Of a stretch of 64,000 bases of DNA, positions 11,306 through 22,116 are shown one piece after another. Each line of letters starts with the position of its first letter. Position 1 is the stretch's first letter. The DNA comes from Artocarpus heterophyllus (taxonomy: Eukaryota > Streptophyta > Magnoliopsida > Rosales > Moraceae). The stretch lies in the NCBI GenBank assembly GCA_025403435.1, contig CM046350.1:31339346-31403345 (forward strand), given 5' to 3'. Position numbers and translations under genes: made by a program. The notes under the pieces are model-generated. The model was not told the origin of the DNA. It did not search any database and saw only the letters and a list, made by a program, of their open reading frames with translations.

Positions 11306-12496
11306 TGTTACTCTCAAACCGCAAGTGCACGGGTCGTACAAGTAATAAAGTGACTGACGTCAAGTATCATCCCACAAGGATTGAATTTCTTTGAATTTTA
11401 GCTAAATAATATGGATATTTGTAACTTTGATTTTATCGAGGCAATTATGAGTTGAATTACTTGCAAGACTTAAATGGAAATTATCACACCAAATTTAATA
11501 AAACAAAACATGAGAAAATAACAAAAAGGCAAGTTTACAAAATGAAAATTTATATGAATGAGATTCTAGGGTCTTGACTTTGCTCTTTTCTTCCTTTGTT
11601 CTTCTTACTTAGCAATTGATGATTAATTTCAACCACTTCATAAATCAAGGGTTAATGTTAGCCTTATTCACCTTTTCTAAGGTTGAAATGAGATCATATG
11701 TATAAATAGTCAAATAGAAATCCCTTTCAAATATGTCTATTTATGCATTCATTAAGCAACCCCTCTATTGATTTTTTAGGTCTATCGAACTCTACAATAA
11801 CATAGATTATATTTTCCAAACTTACCAATAATTTAACCTCTCTCGAGTATAAATTCATAGATCTAATTTAACTAATTTATTTCCCAACAAATTACAAACA
11901 TAAAGCATACTTAGCAATCAATCAATTATTCTAAACATAATTCAAATAAAGCTACATCAAGCCCTTAAAATAAGAGTCTAGCCAAGAATAAATAAATCCA
12001 TAAGCAAAATTATCAAGAAATTCATAAATGTAAACATGTTCAAGATAATATTCATAATTATAAATCCTTATGAAAAATTAATGGAAAGAGGGGAAGACGA
12101 AGAACTCTAATTGTGACAATCTTTAGGAGTGGAGTGCGCAAGCATCATAGGTTTGTTAGGTTTGTTGTGTCTCGGAGCACGTAGGACATGCACTTAGCCT
12201 ATATGGGCACGCAGACTACTCAGTTTCATGGCTTTGTTGGCTACAGTGGGCACGAGACACCACACAGGCCATTCTGTGGGGCTTCTCCAGTATGAGGCCC
12301 GGCAGCAAATGTTGCATGGGCGTGCAGCTATGATCTTTTTAATCTAAATTAATTATCTTAAGTGCCTTGAAGTTCTATTTTATTGATCTTTTGCAAGAAA
12401 ACACAAAAACATCAAAATAACAAAAATAGCTTGAGGATTCTATAGTATTTAAGCTTAAGAAGCAATTGATTTATAAGTAAAAATGCTCACTCATCA
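11306..12496 (-). repeat. Athila 5' LTR
   Basis: In sense (minus strand) the LTR starts TGATGAGTGAGCATTTTTAC at 12496 and ends GAGTAACA at 11306, six bases before the PBS. It is about 1.2 kb and AT-rich, with a GC-richer patch at about 12120-12330. The partner LTR is not in the window, so the ends rest on TG...CA, PBS position and family resemblance. No TSD can be tested. Confidence 0.72.
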
Positions 12497-14195
12497 ATTT
12501 CTGTGATTAACTGCAGGGTTATTGTTTAGTGGTGACGAATGATCCTTTAACCAATTTTATTGTCGTTGTTTTTTATTTATTTTCTAGTGTTTTCTTTAAT
12601 TTGTTAATTTAGTTAATCAAATTCAAAAACCCTCAAATTGTGTTTTGTGTTAGTGTGTCTTAGATTCTTAATGTCAATAACTAATTGATTAGACTTAATC
12701 CTCTACAAGAACGATCCTTACTTACCGCTTCACTCAATATTGACTATACTTAAGTAAGGTTTAATTTAGTGTTTCCCCAGAACATATTAGCTACAATTCC
12801 ATTGTAGGTCATAATTAGTGATTTGCCGCTAAACATGCGCTTTGTTTTGATTCTAGTACCGAAAGGTACTTTTTAGTTAGTTTTAAAACTCACTGTAAAT
12901 TGTATGTCAAAGATAGTTTTAATTAAAGTTTTTACAAAAGTTCCTTATTCTAACGAGGCTTAGAACTTTTTATGTTTTCTAAGAGTCTGTTTTCTATCTT
13001 TAACATCTTTGTTTGCTGTGATTTTATAAACTTTACTAATAAGACCAGTTTTTATAAATTTGTTTAAAAGTCCACTTAAGGGACAAAATTTCTAAAAATT
13101 TTCTGCACTAAAGTTTTTCACCTCGCTGAGATCTAAAACTTTTGATTTTATAAAAATCATGATTCGAAATTTTTGAGAGTCGTTTTCTTAAAAAAAAAAA
13201 GAAAAAGAAAAACATAAACTACACTATAGGTGCTGCAACAGCTTGTGAAACACCAAACAAAATAGTGCTAGAAACAACTATAAATTGCACTGCAGTTGCT
13301 ACCGAAGCCTTATGAAAACAATAAACTGAGTAATCCAACCTTTGAAATAGGATTAAAAAAAATACCAGCAGAAATAAAACATGAAAGCAATCTATAATGT
13401 GTTGCAACAGCTCATGAAACACCTCCCTAAACAATGTTACAAACAACCAAAGATTACACTACAATTGCTACTGAAGTCTTATGAAAATAACAAATTGAGT
13501 GGTCCAGCCTTTGAAATAGAAAAATGACAATAAAAAATGAAACATGAAAGTAATCTATATTGCAACTGTTGCACGAGTGTTGCTATACCTCCTGAAACAC
13601 TAAATAGGGTAGTTTTAGAAAACAGCCTGAAATAGTTTTAAACTCTTTCATACCTAACTTGTATAAACTAAAACTACACCAACTTAAACGTAGAAGAGCC
13701 ATAACATATACACTAATAAAAATTTATTATATGCCAGCATCATGAAAGTAAAATGATAAACCATTCTAATCTTAAAAAGAGAAAGGGCTTGCCTAAATTT
13801 TTCTTTAAAACTAAGTAAACTCAAAACTATTTTGATAAAAACTTAAATAAAAATATTAATCACTATAAATACAGGTTAAAAGACATAAAAATGACCACTT
13901 ATGCTATTAATTAACTATTTTTGCACAAATTACATGTCAATTATTATGGAAAAAAAAGGTTGATTGAATTGTGTTATTACTAACACTAGTTTAGTAAATT
14001 TGAATAATGACATAATAAGTTGTAAAAACACATCATTTGACCTATTTTTTAGATTTTTCTTCAGATATATTTATGACGCAATAAATCATTTAGTAAATTT
14101 GAATAATGAAAGCATAAGTTGTAAAAAAACAAGAAGAGACAATAGAGAGACAAAATTGCTCTTCAACTACTAGAGGACAAATTTACACTTCAACT
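12497..14195. other. AT-rich noncoding spacer between Athila and CRM#2
   Basis: No supported gene. It holds a noncoding stretch (12840-13160) similar to 58340-58690, an imperfect tandem repeat (13232-13600), and a short direct repeat (TTTAGTAAATTTGAATAATGA at 13989 and 14089, with similar flanks). The bases CAACT at 14191-14195 are the left TSD copy of CRM#2, whose other side continues at 20945. Confidence 0.6.
13232..13605. repeat. Diverged tandem repeat, period about 163-169 bp
   Basis: A block starting GCTGCAACAGCTTGTGAAACACC at 13232 recurs as GTTGCAACAGCTCATGAAACACC at 13401. The matching inner landmark ACATGAAAG(C/T)AATCTATA recurs at 13379 and 13542. A third, partial unit begins near 13560. 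Units differ by many substitutions and small indels, so the array is old. No coding sense was found. Confidence 0.65.
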
Positions 14196-14943
14196 TGATA
14201 CGAACCACTTCAAGAACTGACGCAACCCTAACCAAGATTGGTTTCCAAGATCAAATTCCTAACCGGTTTTGGATGGAACCGCGACCCGATGCCTAACAAG
14301 AAGCACGAACCTTGGTATGTGAGGACGCCACAATCAGCTATGGATGGACTGATTGATAAGTCTATGAATGCCACAGAAATTTTTTATAAGTTTGAATAGT
14401 TCGTTTTGGAACCAAAGAGAATTAAACCTCAAATTGTGTGTTATTACTTGTCTTCCATTGAATGAAATTCGTTACAATATATAGGGGTTCCTATGTGAAT
14501 TTTCAGCTCCTAATTCCCCATAGAATTTCGGGCAAATCAATTACCAAATCACCTAATCTAAAGCAAATAAGGTAAGTGTCCTTAATGGCTTAAAAGCTTT
14601 TCAATAATAGAAATAAACAAACGAAAAAAAAGAAACTAGACATTAAAAGGTCATAAGCTGATTCTTCTCGCCATGTGTCGCCTCAAAACGAGAAAGTAAC
14701 TGAAATAGAAATTACTCGATCCCTTCTAGAGCTTGAATCACGCATTTGTGGGTCGGGATGTCACATGAAATTCCCTCAATGGGCCTCCATGCAATGGCTT
14801 GAGCCTAAGTTGCTTGAATCAGCCCAATAAGCGTTTCTTTGAACTTCTTTGCACGAGCTCTCATAACCGGACCAATGGGAACTTGAATTGGATCCGAATA
14901 TGTCTCCCACGTGCTCTTGCTTGTGCTAACGATGTCCTCATCA
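14196..14943 (-). repeat. 3' LTR of CRM#2
   Basis: 748 bp; in sense it runs TGATGAGGACATCG ... TTCGTATCA. It is preceded in sense by the PPT (14944-14957, GAGGAGGGGAA core), which lies inside the pol frame. The pol stop at 14805 is inside this LTR. Confidence 0.95.
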
Positions 14944-16610
14944 TTCCCCTCCTCTTGAGAAGGATTTGTCCTCAAATCGTCGCCTGCATCAAAAGGACTT
15001 AGATCAGAAACATTAAAGGAGGCACTTACACCATACTCACCTGGCAAGTCTAGCTTGTACACATTATCGTTGATCCTTTCAAGAATTTGAAAAGGACCAT
15101 CCCCTCTAGGCAATAGCTTGGATTTCCTTTGGTCCAGAAACCGTTCCTTGCATAATTGCAACCACACCCAATCGCCTGGCTCGAAGACGAGCTTGTGACG
15201 CCCTTTGTTGGCTTGTTCAGCATATTGTTTAGTCCTTCGCTCGATGTTGAGTCTTGCCTTCTCGTATATCTGCTTAACAAGATCAGCTTTTCTTTTTCCA
15301 TCTAAATTCAATGCTCAGACAAAGGTAATGGCATTAAATCCAAAGGAGTTAAAGGATTAAAACCATAAACAATTTCAAATGGTGAAAATTGAGTAGCAGA
15401 ATGAACAGATCGATTATAAGCAAACTCAACATGTGGTAAACACTCCTCCCATGTTTTGATGTTCTTTTTAATGACAGCCCGCAACAAAGTAGACAAGGTT
15501 CTATTCACAACTTCTGTTTGACGATCGGTTTGAGGGTGACAAGTAGTTGAAAACAATAGCTTAGTCCCTAACTTAGCCCACAAAGTCTTCCAAAAGTAGC
15601 TTAAGAACTTGGTGTCCCTATCAAAAATAATTGTCCTAGGCATACCATGAAGTCTCACAATTTCCCTATAGAACAAATCAGCAACATTGGAAGCATCATC
15701 TGTCTTGTGGCATGGAATAAAATGAGCCATCTTTGAAAACCTATCCACGACCACAAATGTTGAGTCTCTTCCCCGTTTAGACCTAGGCAAACCTAACACA
15801 AAATCCATCGAAATATCAATCCAAGGTTCACTAGGTATTGGTAAAGGGGTGTACAAACCATGGGGTTGCACTCTTGATTTAGCCTGCCTACAAGTTACAC
15901 ATCTACCACAAAGCCTCTCAATATCTCGTTTCATATGTGGCCAATAGAAGTGTTCCTGCAACATAGCTAAAGTCTTCATTACTCCAAAATGTCCCATCAA
16001 TCCTCCCCCATGGGATTCTCTCACTAGCAAATCTCTTAATGAACAATTAGGCACACATAATTTATTCTCCCGAAACAAGTATCCCTCATGCCTAAAGTAC
16101 TTACCACTAGCAAATCTCTCACAAGCTTGATACTCAGTACTAAAGTCACGGTCATCAGCATATAACTCTTTAATGTGTTCAAAACCCAGTAGTTTAGCAT
16201 TAAGAGTTGAGATTAAGACATACCTGCAAGAAAGTGCATCGGCAACGACGTTTTCCTTACGTTGCTTGTAGCGAATGACATACGAAAACGTCTCTATGAA
16301 TTCTACCCAACGAGCATGCCTCTTGTTCAGCTTGTGCTGGCCCTTCAAGTGTTTCAGGGACTCATGATCGGTGTGAATCACGAACTCCTTAGGCCATAGG
16401 TAGTGCTGCCACGTCTCTAATGCCTGAACCAATGCATACATCTCTTTATCATAAGTTGGATAATTAAGAGTTGCCCCATTCAGCTTCTCACTGAAATATG
16501 CTACTGGTCTCCCTTCCTACATTAAAACAGCACCAATTCCAACACCTGAAGCATCGCATTCAATCTCAAAAGTTTTGGAAAATTAGGTAAGGATAACAAT
16601 GGAGCATTTG
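14805..16610 (-). pseudogene. CRM#2 RNase H and integrase
   Basis: From about 16600 down: end of the RNase H entry ([10 protein letters not shown] region), a Gln-to-TAG stop near 16519, then [33 protein letters not shown] and the RNase H end. Integrase follows with [29 protein letters not shown], and the core [15 protein letters not shown] and QTEVVNR. The DDE residues are all kept. A frameshift at about 15310 separates the core from the C-terminal region ([43 protein letters not shown]). The last 139 bases of the frame are in the 3' LTR. Confidence 0.92.
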
Positions 16611-17460
16611 TCAACTTCTCCTTGAGTAGCTGAAATGCCTTTCTTGCTCTTCTCCCCATCTAAACCCAACATTCTTCTTGATGACTTCAGTTAGTGGTGC
16701 GGCTATAGTACTGAAATCTTTCACAAACCGCCGGTAGAAACTAGCAAGTCCATGAAAACTCCATACGTTTCCCACACTAGTTGGACTCGGCCACTCCTGG
16801 ATGGCTCGCACCTTTTCTTCATCAACCTGTATACCTTGAGCGCTAACAACAAAACCAAAAAACACAAGCTTATCTGTGCAAAAGGTACATTTCTTGAGGT
16901 TAGCATACAACTTTTCCTTCCGTAAAACATCTAAAACAAGTTTCAAATGTTCAATATGTTCATCCAAATTGCTGCTATAGATAAGGATATTATCAAAATA
17001 AACAACGACAAATTTTCCAATAAAAGCTCGCAAAACATGGTTCATTAAACGTATAAATATGCTAGGCGCATTGGTTAAACCGAAGGGCATTACCAACCAC
17101 TCATACAAGCCTTGTTTTGTTTTGAAAGCCGTCTTCCACTCGTCTCCCTCTTTCATGCGAATTTGATGATATCCACTCTTCAGATCAATTTTAGAAAACA
17201 CACAAGCACCATGCAATTCATCTAACATGTCATCCAAGCGAGGAATGGGTTGTCGATACTTTACCGTGATGTTGTTGATGGCTCGACAATCAACGCACAT
17301 CCTCCAAGTCCCATCTTTCTTAGGCACAAGTAAAACTGGTACGGCGCACGGGCTCATGCTTTCTCTCACGTGTCCCTTCTCCATCAACTCATTTACCTGC
17401 CGTTGGAGTTCCTTTGTCTCCTCGGGATTACTCCTACAGGCTGGTCAGTTTGGGTTGTAG
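16611..17460 (-). pseudogene. CRM#2 reverse transcriptase
   Basis: Motifs in order: [73 protein letters not shown]. The catalytic box reads FDN where relatives GypB and GypC have FDD, so the second catalytic Asp is lost (one G-to-A change). The frame shifts near 17450 (one base short compared with GypC) and again near 16640 at the RNase H junction. Confidence 0.92.
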
Positions 17461-18790
17461 CTCCAGGTATGAAGTCGATTTGAAGTTCAATCTCGCGGAT
17501 TAGAGGTAAACCTTGCGGTGTTTCCTCGGGAAAGATATCCTCATAATCCTGCAAAAGAGAAACAACAGAACTATGCAAGGTGGACTCAAGATCGTTAGTG
17601 TTTAATAACGCCTCCTTGTACATGAGTAAAATCATCAGCTGATTAGAAAACAAAGCTCTTCTCACATCACTCTTTCTTGCATAAAAGTTTGTTTTTCTCT
17701 CTACTTTTCTCTCATTGGCTGATTGTGAATTCTTTTCAGCCCTCTCAATTTTCTCTCCCTTGCTCTCTTTGCTCTCTTTTTTCTCGGCCATCTCTTCTTT
17801 TTTTCTCTCACTGGCCAAACTCTCTCTCTGCACTCCCACTCTTGATTTTTCTTCGCTCTTCATTTTTTTATCACTTTCTCTCTGTAAGCTAACTTGGTCT
17901 TCATAGACCTGTTTTGGTGTTAATGGAACAAGAGTGATCGTTTTTTGATTGTGAACAAATGAGTATTTGTTGGTGAAACCATCATGCTTAACTCGTCGAT
18001 CTAATTGCCATGGTTTGCCTAATAACAAGTGCCCAGCTTGCATCGGAACCACATTGCACAAAACTTCATCTTCATATCTTCCAATGCGAAAAGAAACTAA
18101 CACTTGCTTATGCACCTTTACCTCACCAGTATCATTTAACCATTGCAATTTATACGGTCGAGGATGCTTAATTGTTGGCAGCCCTAACTTCTCTACCATG
18201 GTTGTGCTAGCAACATTAGTACAACTCCCACCATCAATAATCAAACTACATACCTTGTTTTGGACATGGCACCTAGTGTGGAAGATGTTTTCCCGTTGCA
18301 CCTCTTCATCTTCTTCTTTGGCTTGCACACTTAAAGCTCTCCTTGTAACCAACAATTCTCCTTGGACAGCGCACTCCTCATCGTCGGCATCCTCTAATGA
18401 AGGCATAGAATCATTGTCCGAATCCTCCTCGGTTTCAATGTCTCCATTGTCCCGCATCACCATAACTCGTTTGCTCGGACATTGGCTTGCTATATGACCC
18501 CTGCCTTGACATTTAAAACATTTAATATCACGAGTCCGAGTAGTGGAAGAATCGGATTTACCTTGATTCCCATGGCTGGCCACCTCTTGTTTTTGCTCGA
18601 TCTTTGGCTTGGGGTTGGATTGCTTCTCATCCCTCTTCCATTGGTTGATTTTCCAAGCCGATGTACTCAGGTTTTGGCTAGGACGTGTGTTACTGCCCCT
18701 CCTCATAAGTTGATTCTCAATTTTAATAGCCATGTGCACCATGTCCTCCAACTCCACATAATGTTGTAACTCAACGGCATTGTGAATATC
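17461..18790 (-). pseudogene. CRM#2 gag C-terminus, protease and charged linker
   Basis: The 454-codon frame starting at 18757 carries a CCHC zinc knuckle (CFKCQGRGHIASQC, about 18480-18525), an acidic linker, and the protease site LIIDGGSCTNVAS with LLLGKPWQLD. PLTPKQVYEDQ then leads into a long K/E/R/S-rich stretch (about 17690-17900) and VRRALFSNQLMILLMYKE. This is the same gag-protease-linker order as GypB and GypC, in one Gag-Pol frame. The frame upstream is interrupted by a TGA at 18791-18793. Confidence 0.9.
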
Positions 18791-19545
18791 TCAGTTCAAG
18801 CCCGCCAAAAACCTTGCCATTGTAGCCTCCCGATCCTCCTCTATATTAGCCCGAATCATCATAACCTCCATCTCCTTATAGTACTCCTCTACACTCTGGT
18901 TGCCTTGCTTAAGATTTTGTAGTTTGTTATACAACTCCCGGTAGTAGTAAGTTGGTACAAACCGCTTCCTCATCACGGTCTTCATCTCTTCCCATGACTC
19001 AATAGGTCGCTCTCTATTTCGTCTCCTGTTTATAACAAGTTTATCCCACCAAGTAATAGCATAATCAGAAAATTCAATTACAGCCAGTTTTACCTTCTTC
19101 GCCTTAGAATAGTAGTGGCAGTCAAAGATGAACTCCATTTTCTTCTCCCATTCTAGGTACGCTTCTGGATTGGATTTGCCTTGAAATGATGGTATCTTCA
19201 TTTTTATGCCTCTCAAACTATCATCTTCCCGGTTCCTAACTCCTCATCCCGTCCAAATCTTTGGTGACTACCCGCTGAATCTTCTCCTTCGTCAAATTCT
19301 TCCCCATCAATCCTGTAGTAGTCATCAACCTCTCCTCTAACTGGAACCCTTTCTCGCCTACGCGCATGAGGAACATGTTGTGGCTGTTCCATACGTACGT
19401 TTTCTATCCAGTCTATCCTCTCATGTAGCTGTCCTAACTCTCCTCTCAACAATCGCCTCATCTCCCCCATAATCGCTTCCATAAGAAGTTTTGGGTCTGC
19501 TGCACCCGAGGTACCCTCAATAGTGTTCTTGTTGTTGTTTGACAT
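18791..19545 (-). pseudogene. CRM#2 gag N-terminus
   Basis: The start codon at 19545 gives MSNNNKNTIEGTSGAADPKL, then an amphipathic stretch (LLMEAIMGEMRRLLRGELGQ). A frameshift at about 19213-19216 is followed by IKMKIPSFQGKSNPEAYLEW, WWDKLVINRRRNRERPIESW and MARFLAGLN, the conserved retrotransposon gag core. The protein would form the particle shell. The ATG lies about 580 bases downstream of the PBS in sense, giving a long leader. Confidence 0.9.
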
Positions 19546-19919
19546 TTTCCAAGGACCTTACCACACTCCCTTACGTGTTTCACTCGTGAAATGGTTCACT
19601 CAATTTCACTCGTGTTTACACTCAATACTTTCGGATTTTGTCCACTCAAATGCTCTCGCCTCTATGCCTTTTTCCACTCATTAATTCTCGCTCAGTTCCT
19701 ATAAAACTAGTCAAATCAATATCAAAAATTTCCTTGACAATTCACAAATAGATTACCAAAGAGACAAGACTATATCAGGAACAAAGAATTTAGGCTTTTA
19801 GAATCACACCCAAAAGGAACAAAATTTGACAAAAAAATTTTGGTCTATGCAAGGAATTCAATTTCGGACTCCTTAAATGATGAATAATAAGAATCTAGAA
19901 AAAAAAATTTAAGGAAGGT

Positions 19920-20035
19920 TTCCAGACTTTTTTTTTTTTTTTTCGGATCCTCTTGTTTTTTCTTCTTTTCTTTTCTTTTTTTTTCTTTTCGTTTCTTTTC
20001 TTTCTTTCTTTTCTTTTTGGATCTTTTTTTTTTTT
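19920..20035 (-). repeat. GA-rich tract in the CRM#2 leader
   Basis: On the minus strand, between PBS and gag, is a run of about 110 bases made almost only of A and G, broken by a few other bases. GypC has a similar tract at the same place (39528-39605). Confidence 0.7.
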
Positions 20036-20126
20036 AACCGACTTTGATAATGGAAATCAAAACTCGCGAACAACTGAAACAAACATAAACTAAGAGAACG
20101 GATAAGCAAAACCTGATTAGAACCTC

Positions 20127-20138
20127 GCTCTGATACCA
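20127..20138 (-). other. CRM#2 primer-binding site (tRNA-iMet)
   Basis: In sense it reads TGGTATCAGAGC, an exact match to the usual plant initiator-tRNA-Met site, two bases after the 5' LTR end. Confidence 0.93.
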
Positions 20139-20140
20139 AA

Positions 20141-20939
20141 TGATACGAACCACTTCAAGAACTGACGCGACCCTAACCAAGATTGGTTTCCAAGATCAAA
20201 TTCCTAACCGGTTTTGGATGGAACCTCGACCCGATGCCTAACAAGAAGCACGGACCTTGGTATGTGAGGACGCCACAATCAGCTATGGATGGACTGATTG
20301 ATAAGTCTTGGTATGTGAGGACGCCACAATCAGCTATGGATGGACTGATTGATAAGTCTATGAACGCCACAGAAATTTTCGATAAGTTTGAATAGTTCGT
20401 TTTGGAACCAAAGAGAATTAAACCTCAAATTGTGTGTTATTACTTGTCTTCCATTGAATGAAATTCATTACAATATATAGGGGTTCCTATGCGAATTTTC
20501 AGCTCCTAATTCCCCATGGAATTTCGGGCAAATCAATTACCAAATCACCTAATCTAAAGCAAATAAGGTAAGTGTCCTTAATGGCTTAAAAGCTTTTCAA
20601 TAATAGAAATAAACAAACGAAAAAAAAGAAACTAGACATTAAAAGGTCATAAGCTGATTCTTCTCGTCATGTGTCGCCTCAAAACAGGAAAGTAACTGAA
20701 ATGGAAATTACTCGATCCCTTCTAGAGCTTGAATCACGCATTTGTGGGTCTGGATGTCACATGCAATTCCCTCAATGGGCCTCCATGCAATGGCTTGAGC
20801 CCAAGTTGCTTGAATCAGCCCAATAAGCGTTTCTTTGAACTTCTTTGCACGAGCTCTCATAACCGGACCAATGGGAACTTGAATTGGATCTGAATATGTC
20901 TCCCACGTGCTCTTGCTTGTGCTAACGATGTCCTCATCA
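20141..20939 (-). repeat. 5' LTR of CRM#2
   Basis: 799 bp, ending in sense with TTCGTATCA at 20141 next to the PBS. It is 51 bp longer than the 3' LTR because of a tandem duplication at 20257-20358. The flanking TSD CAACT is at 20940-20944. Confidence 0.95.
20257..20358. repeat. 51-bp perfect tandem duplication in one CRM#2 LTR
   Basis: The unit starting TTGGTATGTGAGGACGCCAC at 20257 is repeated at 20308. The 3' LTR of the same element and the CRM#1 LTR have one copy. The 51-bp length difference between the two LTRs (799 and 748) is fully explained by it. Confidence 0.95.
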
Positions 20940-21672
20940 CAACTTCTCTATTGCTTATTACTTGCTTGCCTTTTTTTTGTTTGTTTTGTGCTTTCTCATC
21001 TTTTTTTCGTAAAAAATTTATAGTTTCTCACTTCTTCTTCTTCTTCTTTTTTTTTTTTTTTAAAAATGCACTCATTAAATATACAATCAAAAGAAAATGC
21101 ATTTATTTTAATAATTAACCCTTTTCAACCATCATTGTGTATAAGATAAATTTATTGATATTTATTTAACCATTATTTTATACATGTTAATAAAATTTCA
21201 CAACTTTCTAACAAGTGTATACAATTATTTCAAAATTTTATTATATTATTCTTGAAATTTTAAACTATTTAAGTTCTTAGATTAAATTAATAATTGTCTC
21301 TTTATGTAGAAAAATATACATGCTATACATGTTCAAGTTCTACTCTAAAATATAAATAACGTACCTAATAATTTAAGATGATTTTTTTTTTTTTGAAAAA
21401 GAATACACAAATTATGAAAAAAAAAAAATTTGCTAAAGCACGTCCCTCATGCTAGTATGTGAGGAATCACGTAACGTGTAGGACCTCGTAATATCCTCGA
21501 GAATTAGAACATCTGATCAGCATATGTTTATTCATTGTCAAAGTAAATAAAAATAAATAAATAGAGGATTACATGTAACTCGTGTAAATCATCACTGATT
21601 ATTTTCTTATACCTAATCTAAGCTAAGCGCTTGTTTATTTGGTTCAAACCTTGATTTATTATTATTGTTATT

Positions 21673-21700
21673 ATCATCATCATCATCATCATCATCATCA
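21673..21700. repeat. (ATC)9 microsatellite
   Basis: Nine ATC units in a row, preceded by a short ATT-rich stretch. Likely length-variable. Confidence 0.95.
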
Positions 21701-22077
21701 AGATCTTTATTGGCACAATTAATCCATGTTATATCTCCTCAAACATGGCATTCAGGAACACATGCATTGCAGAATCTATGTAAAACTTGGCTTACACCCC
21801 AGAAAGATTTGACGCCATATTGACCTCCTGTAATGTTGAACCCATTTGTCATAACAACCTCAAAATTTAATACCAGTTATATACCTTTAGCTGGTAATAA
21901 TAGATCTGCAATAATGAACTTATCTTCCACTTGCATTCACGAGTAGGGAGTTTCACAAAAGGTCGTTCTCTATGCAAAGGAGTTTGGCACAAAAGGTCAT
22001 TTGGAAACATAGTCAACTTAAGAGTTTAAATCAAAATTAGTTTAAGACACAAATCTTACGAGAACATTGTAGCAAAG

Positions 22078-22116
22078 TTGGTTTGGACCACAAAGTTGTG
22101 TTGTGGTCCAAACCAA
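22078..22116. repeat. Perfect 16-bp inverted repeat (hairpin)
   Basis: Arms TTGGTTTGGACCACAA (22078-22093) and TTGTGGTCCAAACCAA (22101-22116) are exact reverse complements around a 7-base loop. An outer pair (21994-22004 and 22121-22131, one mismatch) may also pair. It could be a small foldback or MITE relic. Confidence 0.8.

Larger units (their letters stand above)
8621..12496 (-). mobile_element. Athila-type Ty3/gypsy element, 5' part, minus strand
   Basis: Read on the minus strand from 12496 down: 5' LTR, a PBS like the 3' end of tRNA-Asp, gag, protease and the start of reverse transcriptase, then truncation by GypB at 8621. The gag and protease phrases (PNEWSITRRVAEVHEVDPLT, TLRSGRALEEPK, LGLGEIKPT) are typical of plant Athila/Tat elements. 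The rest of pol, any env-like frame and the 3' LTR lie beyond GypB, left of the window. Several frameshifts and stops show it is old. Confidence 0.88.
14196..20939 (-). mobile_element. CRM#2: complete CRM-like Ty3/gypsy retrotransposon
   Basis: A 6744-bp element with two LTRs (14196-14943 and 20141-20939), a tRNA-iMet PBS, gag, protease, RT, RNase H and integrase, all on the minus strand. The perfect TSD CAACT flanks it (14191-14195 and 20940-20944). The two LTRs differ at roughly 17 sites over about 750 bp by eye, plus one 51-bp tandem duplication. That makes it the youngest complete insertion here. A few frameshifts and stops disable the coding region. Confidence 0.96.
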
